DNA of 64,000 bases from Megachile rotundata (lineage: Eukaryota; Arthropoda; Insecta; Hymenoptera; Megachilidae), in NCBI RefSeq assembly GCF_050947335.1, contig NC_134993.1:14694001-14758000 (forward strand), written 5' to 3'. A program made the translations under genes and the position numbers. Under the pieces are notes generated by a model, which had not been told where the DNA came from, did no database searches, and was given only the letters and a program-made list of their open reading frames with translations. This document shows, one piece after another, positions 22,996-33,052 of this stretch (position 1 is its first letter; each line of letters begins with the position of its first letter).

Positions 22996-24051
22996 AACAT
23001 CAGCTACGGAACCATACCGTATCTGGGGACCTTCCTGACGGATCTAACAATGATAGACACGGCGATACCCGACACGATAGCGGAGGGTCTGATCAATTTC
23101 GACAAAAGAAGAAAAGAGTTCGAGGTCCTCGCCAGGATACGGCTGCTTCAAGGCGCCGCAAACGCGTACAACTTCAGCACGGACGCGTTGTTCGATCGGT
23201 GGTTCCACTCGGTGGTGGTGCTCGACGATCGCGAAGCGTACAAGCTGAGCTGTCAGATCGAGCCACCGCCGCCTGGAAACACTCTGAGCAATCGAGGCAA
23301 GAAGAAGCAGGTCAGCATGCTCTCCGTCTCGTTATTCCGCTCCCGTCCCCGATCACCCGTCTCACGCGAGAAGCTTCAGCCCAGACTTGTCTTACAGAGT
23401 CATCAGGGTCACCGTAAGAACGACTCGATCGCTTCTACGTCGAGCTCGAGCAGCTCCCAGTTCTATTGCGACCTAGATTCCCTGCCAAGCTCGCCGCACA
23501 ACTCTCTCGACCGACGCACCTCGCCGTCCCAGATGTCCAGCTCTTCCTCCAGCTCGTCTTTACCATCTCTGGACGTGTCTCTGAGTTCCGGAGGAGGAAG
23601 CGGGGCGACGGGTAACCAGCACAATCGACTGGCACCTTCCGCAGCCGTCACCGCTAACGGGAACGGTCCGAATATCGTCGGTCTCTCCAGTCCCAGCCAT
23701 TCGCACAAGAGCTCTCCAGACTTCTACATAATCAAGGTCACCATGGAGAGCGACAACGTCGAGACGGACGGCGTGGTGCTGTACAAGTCCATCATGCTAT
23801 CCAATAACGAGAGGACGCCGCAAGTTATACGCAACGCGATGCTGAAGCTGGGAATAGAGGGTAGCCCGGATCAGTACACGCTCGCCCAGGTTCTGCCGGA
23901 TCGAGAGTTGGTCTTGCCAAACTCGGCTAACGTTTACTACGCCGTCAACACCGCGCACAATCTGAACTTTATTCTGAGACCCAGGCGAGAACCCAACGAC
24001 ACGGCCAGCGAGAGCCCTAAGAGCAAGTCGAGTCACGGTCACAAACGGTAG
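22996..24051 (+). CDS. Rgl: Rgl exon 5, rest of RasGEF domain, Ser-rich linker, RA domain, short C terminus
   Basis: Acceptor TTATTTTTCTTTTAG, phase 0. It completes the RasGEF domain (ISYGTIPYLGTFLTDLTMID, then NFDKRRKEFEVLARIRLLQ) to about residue 531. A linker rich in Ser, Pro and Gly follows (23300-23715). The Ras-association domain lies at about residues 683-772 (DFYIIKVTMESDN, SIMLSNNERTPQVIRNAMLK, PDRELVLP, NFILRPRR), where active Ras would bind. The frame stops at TAG 24049-24051 after SHGHKR. The TAG overlaps a possible donor (CG then GTAGTG, intron from 24048). A possible 87-bp intron lies at 23311-23397. Confidence 0.9.
   Translation, partial: NISYGTIPYLGTFLTDLTMIDTAIPDTIAEGLINFDKRRKEFEVLARIRLLQGAANAYNFSTDALFDRWFHSVVVLDDREAYKLSCQIEPPPPGNTLSNRGKKKQVSMLSVSLFRSRPRSPVSREKLQPRLVLQSHQGHRKNDSIASTSSSSSSQFYCDLDSLPSSPHNSLDRRTSPSQMSSSSSSSSLPSLDVSLSSGGGSGATGNQHNRLAPSAAVTANGNGPNIVGLSSPSHSHKSSPDFYIIKVTMESDNVETDGVVLYKSIMLSNNERTPQVIRNAMLKLGIEGSPDQYTLAQVLPDRELVLPNSANVYYAVNTAHNLNFILRPRREPNDTASESPKSKSSHGHKR
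23311..23397 (+). other. 87-bp in-frame GT-AG segment in Rgl exon 5 (intron or exitron)
   Basis: CAG then GTCAGC at 23311, and TTGTCTTACAG ending at 23397. The interior is pyrimidine-rich. Length is 29 codons, with no in-frame stop, so splicing or retention both keep the frame: GKKKQ-SHQGHRKND when spliced, or with 29 extra Arg/Ser/Pro-rich residues when retained. The size is typical of short insect introns. Confidence 0.6.
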
Positions 24052-25452
24052 TGATGAACTTTTCGAGGAATAGGATCGTTGTTTATAGGCTCTGTGTCGC
24101 GACGAGAGAAGACTATTCGGAGCGACACGCCCAAGTGTTCATGAAGAACTCCCTCGCATATCTGACAGAATCTCGGTACATTGCGATGGTGCGTTTTGTA
24201 CGTTTTCTTTTATTACCCATGACATTACCAATTTCTTCTATCGCGAGGATGTATTTTTTGTTCTTTAGTGATAATTGCGAACGGCGCGTTAACTGCGATG
24301 CACACCAAAATTTACTTATTTCTTCTTTTTTTCTGTTACTTACTCGTCGCACTCTCGCGTTAACACGGCGTTACACGGTACTCGGATTTTGACATTGCTG
24401 TGTGGACTAATGAATTAGCTTTAGGTACGTGAGTCGTAGGCAGACGAACAAACGAAGACGAGGCAACTAGCATTTCGTACGTGTAGTTATGTGTATTTAT
24501 ACTTGCGGATTTCACGAGATTACAAAGGAAGGAAATATCGCGGATCGCATAAGGGAAGTGTCCGCGCGAGGATCATTGTGATTTTGTACATAACTTTAGT
24601 TTCGTAGTTGTGGTTCTGATCAGCCGCGATGACCAAGTGAATCCCGATTCAAATTGTCAATTACATTTCTTCTGCGCCGCAAACCAACAAAAACATTGAA
24701 AATTGTCGAAGCAATCGTTCGTCCATTCCGTTTTTCTAGCTGTGCATCCGCGAAAGATGCACGGAACAGAGAAATTCAAATTCTGTGATATATTGGAATC
24801 TCTCATTTCGGCTTTCAAGTGGAATACAAAAACCGAAATCGAGCATAATGCGCGTCAGAAGCGAATACTCCGATATCGAAGGTTAGGGTGCGCTTAGGCT
24901 GAGCAAGCGAATTTTCGACGCTGGCGAAATTCGATTCAGCGATGTACTCGGTTCAAATCTCGCTCGCTCGGTGTAAACGTAACTCTGCGAACGTTGATAT
25001 ATTTTTACAATGGCCTGCATGCATTTGTACTAGGAAAAGATTCGAAGCACAGAAACATTAATCGTAGGTTCCAAACTCGGTGAGGTTTGATCCTCTTCGT
25101 CGATTCGGTTCCTCGACGCATCCGTTAGCTTAGGCAATTTTGTACTTACCTCTATCGACCCTAATCTCCCTGAAACTAGATGTATCACGCGTCAATTCTT
25201 TGCTGAAATACGCGCAAGTTATGTATAATGCGAGTCGATAAAAGTGAGAATAGATGGCCTACAATTTTAATCGGCATTTTTTGACAATCCTTTGTCTGAT
25301 CACTTCCATCAAATGTTTCGTTCAGATTAGTCCTCTCATTTTACTATACACTTAACATGTCATCGCTTCTACCTTTTTAATTGTAAAATAATTATTTAAC
25401 CTCCACCTGTAACCATTCACCAAACTAATCATTTTTCTGTTCCCCATCAAAG
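24052..25452 (+). other. Rgl 3' UTR of the short form, or intron of the long form
   Basis: No AATAAA was seen anywhere in this stretch when read by eye. The right end has a branch-point-like CTAATC, a tract TTTTTCTGTTCCCC and an acceptor ATCAAAG (25452). Both points favour an intron reading. It also holds a short hairpin at about 24918-24945. Confidence 0.5.
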
Positions 25453-25618
25453 GTCCCAGAAATCCCGCATGATCCCTGTCATCGCCATTTCTAACCGGTC
25501 AAGACTAACGTTTACCCGGAGGATCGTTAGCTTGCGAGGTAGGAACCGTGCGGCCTCACTGATGACTTCCGGTGTGCCAGCGCATCCGGCACGCGAACCT
25601 GTTGATTCTCCAGCAAAG
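25453..25618 (+). CDS. Candidate alternative Rgl exon 6 (basic C-terminal extension)
   Basis: The acceptor is preceded by a pyrimidine tract and ends at 25452. The donor AAAG then GTAGGT is at 25619. It begins with one base that completes a codon, so it needs a phase-2 donor upstream, and the possible donor at 24048 is exactly phase 2 (CG+G = Arg). The 55 following codons are open and read SQKSRMIPVIAISNRSRLTF, then a basic stretch and MTSGVPAHPAREPVDSPAK. No known domain. It could also be an unrelated exon. Confidence 0.45.
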
Positions 25619-26310
25619 GTAGGTGCACGTCTCTTTCGTGTTGAACGAGGAAACCGTCGGGTTAAGACTAAGTTTCTAACAAACGATCCGCGATCATTCA
25701 GCTAGGGTCCCCCTTTCCTCGCGTCGCGATCGATAAGGGTGAGTTTCCTCGAGGAAACCGCCAAGGTGGCCACGCGTGACCGATATCGTGCCTTGAAACT
25801 GGTCCAAGGTTATGCTTGCGTCAGAAACCGAGAACTCGAGGAATTTCAACGTGCATACCGATTGAGGCTTAATTGCTTCCAATTTATATCGGTTTCTTGT
25901 CATGCAGTCGCTATTAGTGACGTTATTTGACATTCTACATTGACGTTTTTGACGATTTACGTTACAATTCGTTTTTTTAGCGCGTTAAATCCTTCAAGTA
26001 TATATTTTTGAAAGTATGTATCTAGCGAGAGGTGACTATATGATAAAGTTGCATTCTCTGCAAGGTTCTCGGTAAAGCAATTGTTTCAAAGTTTTGTCAC
26101 ATTTGACTTTGTCGTGGTGTCGCTGTGACCGTTTTGGTCAATAAGTCCTAGGAGTGCCTACTGTCACAAGCACTCAGGCGTACACAAGTGGCAATTTTCC
26201 AGCATCCTTTGGGTAAATACATGCAGACAGCCTTCAGAAAAAGTCAGATTTCTACATAGAACAAGAATATTTGTGAAAAGGAATGTTACAACCCTCGTAG
26301 CGCCCTCTAG

Positions 26311-26445
26311 AAGGTTCGTCTATTAGCTGGTAGACGGCGGTGTCGTCCAAGAGAGGTTCCACCCCCGGCACCTCCGAGACCACCCCCTGAACCGGTGAAC
26401 CCGAAGCAACCCCCAGCTAGCTCGGTGATCGAGAGGCAGTCGTGA
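26311..26445 (+). CDS. Candidate terminal Rgl exon 7 (proline-rich tail)
   Basis: Acceptor CGCCCTCTAG (exon from 26311) or GAAG (from 26314); both are phase 0 and match the phase-0 donor at 25619. The frame reads KVRLLAGRRRCRPREV, then PPPAPPRPPPEPVNPKQPP and SSVIERQS, then TGA at 26443-26445. PPAPPR fits a class II SH3 ligand (PxxPxR). The other two frames stop or look non-coding. AATAAA occurs at 26851. If real, the long Rgl isoform ends here. Confidence 0.45.
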   Translation, partial: KVRLLAGRRRCRPREVPPPAPPRPPPEPVNPKQPPASSVIERQS

Positions 26446-26702
26446 GCTTGGTGTCGAGCTGGGGCGATGCTCGTCGCTCGCGTGTGCTTCGCGATCGCAC
26501 CGAGTGCTCGCCATTCCGTGTCGTTACGCGCGTTGTTTGTCCCGCATCGACATCGTCGCGGTCGATCGTCCTCGTCTTGCTCGTCCTCGTTCCCGCTGTC
26601 ACGGTTCTCGCTGTCGCAACGAGGCCCGACGGTGCAACGACCGTGCTACCATCGGACAGCCGCATGTGAGCGTGTCCTTGGATCGACTGCGAGATGAATA
26701 AC
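26446..26702 (+). other. CpG-rich segment ending at a strong splice donor
   Basis: Much richer in GC and CpG than its flanks, as at an insect 5' exon, and ending AATAAC then GTGAGT (26703). Either it is 3' UTR of the long Rgl form, or a non-coding first exon of a downstream + strand transcript, possibly dysc. An ATG at 26694 gives only Met-Asn-Asn before the donor. The phase does not join to the dysc exon at 44126, so any dysc link would be untranslated leader. Confidence 0.4.
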
Positions 26703-26990
26703 GTGAGTCCCGATTACATCCCTGGCCCTACCTGTTTGCCCCGGTGCTCAGGGCAGCGCGCTCCTATCGCGACATGGCCGAGCTTCCCGCGACTCTTTCG
26801 GTTACGATATTTCCATCTATCATTCATGGCTCCACACTTTTCAAGCCCGAAATAAACCTTGGATCTTCTGTGTATTTTGCTTAGGTGTTTTGCAACGTTT
26901 CATGGTTTCGGCTTTTTGCTAGTATGGCTAAGGGATTCGATTGGGTTTTGTCGAATTGTTTGTTAGGTGTTTTTGGGTATATCAAAGTTT
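26703..26990. other. Non-coding DNA with AATAAA at 26851
   Basis: AATAAA at 26851-26856 is a possible poly(A) signal about 400 bp after the candidate long-isoform stop. Nothing else is seen. Confidence 0.45.
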
Positions 26991-27860
26991 GATGGGTTCC
27001 TAGTCTGAGCTTTGGTGCACGTTGCTTTGATGACTCGAGTCATTTTTTGGCTATTTTATTTTTGTTGAGTTGTTGGGGGTTTTTGGTCTTCTCAAGATCC
27101 TCTTTCTAATGGGTTCAGTTAGTAGTTTCGTAGCTGTGGATTATGTACACGTTGCATTGATGATTCAAATAATTTTCTTGCCATTTTATTTTTGTGAAAT
27201 TGTTAGGTGTTTTTGGTCCCCTCTTTCAGAGTCCTGTTTCTGATGGATTCAGTTAGGTGTCTGATAGCTTTGGATCATGTAGACCTTGCATGGATGATTC
27301 AAATAATTTTCTTGCCATTTTATTTTTGTTGAGTTGGTAGGTGTTTTTGGTCCTCTCTTTCAAAGTCCTGTTTCTAATGGATTCAGTCAATAGTTTGATA
27401 GCTCTGGATCATCTACACCTTGCATTGATGATTCAAATAATTTTCTTGCCATTTTATTTTTGTCAAATTGTTAGGTGTTTCTGGTCTCCTCTTTCAGAGT
27501 CCTGTTTCTAATGGATTCAGTTAGGTGTCTGATAGTTCTGGATCATGTACACATTGCACTGATGATTCAAACAATTATCTGGTCATTTTATTTCTGTCGA
27601 ATTGATAGGTGTTTTTGGTTCTTTCTTTTAGAGTCCTGTTTCTGATGGATTCAGTTAGGTGTCTGATAGTTCTGTACCATGTACACGTTGTATTAATGGT
27701 TCCAATAATTGTCTTGACATTTAATTTCTGTCCAATTGTTACATCTTTTTGGTCCTCTCTCACGAAGTCCTTTTTTGCCTAATTTTCATGACATTTCATT
27801 TTAGTACAATTGTTAGATGTAGGTCCTCTTAAGTCCTGTTTTTGATGTCGATTTCCCAGT
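26991..27860. repeat. About 134-bp tandem repeat, 6-7 copies
   Basis: GATGATTCAAATAATTTTCT recurs at about 27157, 27291, 27427 and 27561, each followed by CCATTTTATTTTTGT, TTAGGTGTTTTTGGTC and CCTGTTTCTAATGGATTCAG. The edges are more diverged than the centre. Confidence 0.93.
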
Positions 27861-28510
27861 TGAGTTCCTAGTCTTTGATATTTCTAGGTACACATCGCAT
27901 CGACGACTCGAATCTTCATGAAATTAATGCTTGCCTAAATTTCTTATCACAGTTACCTTGTAATGTCACTTGAATCAGCTACTTTGAATCGTACACATCT
28001 ACCTAGTGTTTCCAAAGCATTATTTGTACAAATTGTCAAGTTTAATTTGCAGTTTCTTCTGGTCTATAAAATTAGATCCAGAGGTTTCAGTTTGCAAGTA
28101 AACACGGTTCGATTGGTTTACCATTTGCATCCCTTATTCATCATCAATTCCGCTAAAAGGAAGCACTTGTACCTCAAAATTGTGTGGGATAAAAAATTTC
28201 ATCAAATTCCGATCGATAACCCCAGGTCCCTGAGGAAATATTTATAAACCGGATGCTGTTTTCGTCAGCGGATGTACTCTATCGACGTACATAAATCTAC
28301 AAGTGTTCCATAAAGAAAATGTAAAAGACGCTCTTTCGAGAAAACTTTCGATCACGTGCGTTCGGAACAATTGAAACCGCAGCGGAAGCTCATTAGTAGG
28401 CTTCGATACCATCGATTGTCGGAAATACTTCGAACGATGATCCTTTTGTAATTTCGGGGTGAAAACCCTCTTTGAGTTTTGTGAATTAATCTTTAAACAA
28501 TGTTGTTTTT
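27861..28510. other. Non-coding DNA
   Basis: Open frame 27963-28247 has no domain or splice support. No feature is called. Confidence 0.5.
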
Positions 28511-28514
28511 ATTT

Positions 28515-28765
28515 AGGGAGAGTTATGGGGTTTCATTAAGGGGAGGTTATGGGTTTTTGTTAAGGGGAAGTTATGGATTTTTGTTAAGGGGAAGATATGG
28601 GTTTTCTTCAAGGGGAAGTTATGGATTTTCATTAGAAATTTCATGATTTCATATCAAATTTATTTCATGATAAAATTTCATGATTTCAATCATTCATGAT
28701 TTCATATCAAATTTATTTCATAATAAAATTTCATGAAATTTCATGATTTCAAAATAATAAGGGTT
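28515..28765. repeat. 27-bp repeat (AAGGGGAAGTTATGGGTTTT) and ATTTCATGATTTC repeats
   Basis: Five copies of the 27-bp unit at 28515-28640, followed directly by a different repeat of TTTCATGATTTCATATCAAA to about 28760. Two unrelated arrays lie back to back. Confidence 0.85.
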
Positions 28766-29265
28766 AGAGTAAAAAATAAAACAGTAGTTATTTCTTTTAG
28801 AACTAAATTACAGATTACAGGAAAGTAAACATAGTAGAAAAAATATTAATACCCTTTTCAACCCTTGGAATTCCTATGCCCCTGAATTTCATAATTGCAC
28901 CTTCGATCCTCGAGTTTCGCTATTTCCCTGCTCTTTGTCCTCGTATAAACCACTTCCGTTTGGTCACGGGCCGAAGTCAAGTGGCCAACATCCCCTTGTT
29001 TTTTTCCTTTTCCGCGTTTTACGTGTACCACGTTTTCCTCTTATTCCTCGCCACCTTCTCTTCTTTCTTTTTTCAAGTTCCTCTATTTTTAACTTGTACT
29101 GTTGACTCTCCGATCATTTCTCCTTTTTTCATTTCTTTTTAGATATAATATAGGGAGGAATTTTTGATAGTTTTAAATTTCTGATGTGGAGGAATTTTCC
29201 TGATGTGTGCAGTATCGCAATCCTCTGGCTCTGTTCCAAAATTATAATCCTGAATGTCATTAATG
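28766..29265. other. Non-coding, pyrimidine-rich
   Basis: Unique T/C-rich sequence. The frame 28876-29142 is hydrophobic only because of the T-rich strand. No gene is supported. Confidence 0.5.
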
Positions 29266-29269
29266 TTGC

Positions 29270-30425
29270 ACGGAGCATAAAATGGAAAGTTCGAATTGTA
29301 CCTACAAGTTTCAACTTCGAATTGTCTCTGTAGTTACAAGTTTCAAGTTTGAATTGCATCTGCAGTATCAAATTTCAAATTCGAATTGTATATATATTTA
29401 CGTGTTTCAAGTTTGAATTGTACCTCCAGTTATAAGTTTCAAGTTCGAATTGTCTCTGTAGTTACAAGTTTCAAGTTTGAATTGCATCTGCAGTATCAAA
29501 TTTCAAATTCGAATTGTATATATAGTTACGTGTTTCAAGTTTGAATTGTACCTCTAGTTATAAGTTTCAAGTTCGAATTGTCTCTGTAGTTACAAGTTTC
29601 AAGTTTGAATTGCATCTGCAGTATCAAATTTCAAATTCGAATTGTATATATAGTTACGTGTTTCAAGTTTGAATTGTACCTCCAGTTATAAGTTTCAAGT
29701 TCGAATTGTCTCTGTAGTTACAAGTTTCAAGTGTGAATTGTAGTTTCAGTAACAAATTTCAAATTCGAATTGTATCTATAGTTACATGTTTCAAATTTGA
29801 ATTGTACCTCCAGTTATAAGTTTCAAGTTCGAATTTTATCTGTAGTTACAAGTTTCAAGTTTGAATTGCATCTGCAGTATCAAATTTCAAATTCGAATTG
29901 TATCTGTAGTTACAAGTTTCAAGTTTGAATTGCATCTGCAGTTAGAAGTTACAAGTTCGAATTGCATCTGTATTTACAAGTCTCAAGTGTGAATTGTACC
30001 TTCAGTAACAAATTTCAAATTCGAATTGTATGTACAATTATATGCTTCAAGTTTGAATTGCATCTGTATTTACAAGTCTCAAGTGTGAATTGTATCTTCA
30101 GTAACAAATTTCAAATTCGAATTGTATGTACAATTATATGCTTCAAGTTTGAATTGCATCTGCAGTTACAAGTTTCAAGTTCGAATTGTATCTATAGTTA
30201 CAAGTCTCAACTGTGAATTGTACCTTCAGTAACAAATTTCAAATTCGAATTGTATGTACAATTATATGCTTCAAGTTTGAATTGCATCTGCAGTTATAAG
30301 TTTCAAGTTCGAATTGTATCTATAGTTACAAGTCTCAAGTGTAAATTGTACCTCCAGTTATATGCTTGAAGTTCGAATCACATCTTCACTTAAGAGTCTC
30401 AAGATCAAATTGTATCAGTACAAGT
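29270..30425. repeat. 32-bp repeat arranged in 128-bp higher-order units
   Basis: The base unit AAGTTTCAAGTTTGAATTGT plus about 12 variable bases (CTCTGTAGTTAC, CATCTGCAGTATC, ACCTCCAGTTAT) is about 32 bp. A four-unit cycle repeats cleanly between about 29330 and 29830, then the order becomes mixed. Confidence 0.93.
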
Positions 30426-30945
30426 TCGAACCTTCTCAATAAGGAATTACCGCAATTTCGGAATTAACGAAAATGAAATTTTTCTCTAAGGACAACTCGA
30501 CCGCGTTAATTAAGGCCTTGGATGTTCTAGCGTTCGACAGATATGTCGATCGGAGCCGCGTTTTTGGTCGCGATTATCCGTTCACCACGCGAAATATCGG
30601 CTCTCCTGTCGATTCGGATTCGAGAATTCTGGGTTAGCAAAGATATCGCTCGAATATTTCGATTGGATGGAAAAAACGGCCCCGAGGCCGAGTTAATGGA
30701 ACCGTCGATGAATTTCTACTACGCTTCGAAAATTTTTAATGGAGTTTCCGAGCGCTAGTGCTCTGATATACCATATGTCTCTTACTAAAAAATATTCGTT
30801 GAATTTTTCCTCGAAAATAATACGACCTTTTATTTCAAATTTATATAACAATTTTTTCATTTTCAAGTTTTATATTTTTACTCGTCAAGGTTTTTTGTAC
30901 TTGTGCATGTTTTTTTGTGCAAGTTACTATTTTGTAATGTAAAGT
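30426..30945. other. Non-coding DNA
   Basis: Moderately CG-containing unique segment, no supported exon. Confidence 0.5.
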
Positions 30946-30949
30946 ATAA

Positions 30950-31815
30950 TTTTTAAAGGAATTTTATATAATGTTTTATTGTAGTTAATCAACAGTTAAG
31001 GGTTGTTTAGAGCAATTTTTTTTGTAGGAATTATAATTTGTAAATGTAAAGTGCAATTTTAAAAAAAAGTTTTGTACAACTTTTATTATAATTCTCAAAC
31101 TGTTAAGGGTTGTTCAGATCAATTTTTTTGTACAAATTATAATTTGCAAATATAAAGTGCAATTTTAAAAAAAAATTCTACACAACTTTTATTGTAATTC
31201 TCAAACGGTTAAGGGTTGTTCAAATCAATTTTTTTTTGTACAAATTATAATTTTCAAATATAAAGTGCAATTTTAAAAAATAATTTCATACAACTTTTAT
31301 TATAATTCTCAAACGGTTAAGGGTTGTTCAGATCAATTTTTTTTGTACAAATTATAATTTGCAAATGTAAAGTGCAATTTTAAAAAAAATTCTACACAAC
31401 TTTTATTACAATTCTCAAACGGTTAAGGGTTGTTCATATCAATTTTTTTTGTACAAATTATAATTTTCAAATATAAAGTGCAATTTTAAAGAAAAATTTT
31501 ATACAACTTTTATTGTAATTCTCAAACGGTTAAGGGTTGTTCAGATCAATTTTTTTTGTACAAATTATAATTTGCAAATATAAAGTGCAATTTTAAAAAA
31601 TAATTTCATACAACTTTTATTGTAATTCTCAAACTGTTAAGGGTTGTTCAGATCAATTTTTTTTGTACAAATTATAATTTGCAAATATAAAGTGCAATTT
31701 TAAAAAAAAATTCTACACAACTTTTATTACAATTCTCAAACGATTAAGAGTTGTTCAGATCAATTTTTTTGTACAAATTATAATTTGCAAGTACAAAGTA
31801 CAATTTTCCAAGCAA
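30950..31815. repeat. About 108-bp tandem repeat, 8 copies
   Basis: CTCAAACGGTTAAGGGTTGT recurs every 106-110 bp, followed by GATCAATTTTTTTTGTACAA, ATTATAATTTGCAAATATAA and CAACTTTTATTGTAATT. Length variation is in the poly-T and poly-A runs. Confidence 0.95.
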
Positions 31816-32753
31816 TTTTGTATAACTAACAAGAAATATTTAAGGACATAGAAAAGTTAGATCAGCAAGAGAATTACAGTCACCTTGACCAGATAAGGGT
31901 TAAGAGCATTGAGAATAACGCGTAGAAAATTGCCGACGTTTACCATTTATTTTTCCATAGAAACACGGCAAAGTTGCTTCTCGCAGCGTAATCGATAAAC
32001 ATGGCACGGTGAAAGTGTATAATGGGTGCGTTGTATGGATAATACATCAATTTCTGACACACGGGGAAAAAAGGTGAAAGGTTCTTAGAATAACCAGAAC
32101 GTTTTTCAATTGTACTGCAATTGTTTTCGCGGAATTTATTACGTTGGTTCATCAATCCGTAATTGTTCCTAGAACACTACGTTTTATTCGATCGAAATCG
32201 TAGCTGTAAGAATGGAAAAATTTTGTTAACGGAAAATGTGATGAAAGTCGAGGTATTTTTAGACGCAGATTATCGACATTAAACAGCGGGTCTGAACGGG
32301 TCAATCTCGAATTATTCATTCGGCGAACATGTAAATAGGACGATTCCTGCAGGATTTACATTGCAAATTAGCCAGCGGCTGGGAAACAGGATTTTCGGAC
32401 TTTGTTTGGTCCGCCATGAATTCTCTTACAACTTCTCCGTGCGATTCGATTTCCGCGGACAAACGACCGATAAAAATTACTCGAAATTGCTTTGGACTGA
32501 TCGCCTTCGCTATTACGTATTCATGATGGCCGGAGAATAAAGCCCGCATTTTACGGGACCGTCAAATTGATACTTTGCGCTCGTAAATCGACTCGCACGC
32601 ATTAACAAGGATTTCTATAATCGAACACTGTCTTGACGATGGTTAGGTTTTACTATTTAGGTTCACTATTATTTTTATCGAAGACTGTTACAACTTGTAC
32701 GGTTTCCATTTTGAATTTCGTCGCTTTACGAACGTACAAAGATTTTCGTCGCA
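31816..32753. other. Non-coding DNA
   Basis: Unique sequence. Short open frames on both strands lack domains. Confidence 0.5.
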
Positions 32754-33052
32754 CAGGGCGTAAACTAGTTCCTAGAAATAGAGGAGCTGATTTCGAACAA
32801 GATTTTCCTTTGCAGAAATGTGATCCGAAGCTTCGTTTCTGAATTATTAAGGAAAAACACGGACCAATCAGAGCGCGAGTATCGCGCGCGCTCCGCCGCG
32901 AGATTCAAAGCCGTCACTCGCCTGCGCGCGCATCGTCCGTGTCTTTCCTTAATAATTCAAAAACGAAGCTTCGAAACCCATTTCTGCAAAGGAAAATCTT
33001 ATTCAGAATCATCTCTCCTTCATTTCTGGAGCACTAATCGTGCGCCACCCTG
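32754..33052. mobile_element. Foldback/MITE-like element, 299 bp
   Basis: Two long inverted arms of about 110 bp surround a GC-rich core (about 32865-32940). The outer ends are CAGGG (32754) and CCCTG (33052). The best-matched inner part, AAGATTTTCCTTTGCAGAAA and GAAGCTTCGTTT followed by TGAATTATTAAGGAAA, is nearly identical in both arms. No coding capacity and no clear target-site duplication (flanks GCA and TAT). A non-autonomous DNA transposon is the best fit. Confidence 0.75.

Noticed and set aside
24896..24978. Possible tRNA or SINE (GGTTCAAATC with AGGCTGAGCAAGC)
   Set aside because: The B box is imperfect, the arms do not fold as tRNA, and the main pairing is an unrelated hairpin (CGAATTTTCG with CGAAATTCG).
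25743..25758. 16-bp perfect palindrome GTTTCCTCGAGGAAAC
   Set aside because: Single occurrence, spacing does not fit STAT-type sites; palindromes of this size can occur by chance in 64 kb, though only rarely.
26417..26665. 82-codon minus-strand frame over the CpG-rich block
   Set aside because: Arg/Ser/Thr-rich by composition and antisense to the candidate exons; no domain or splice support.
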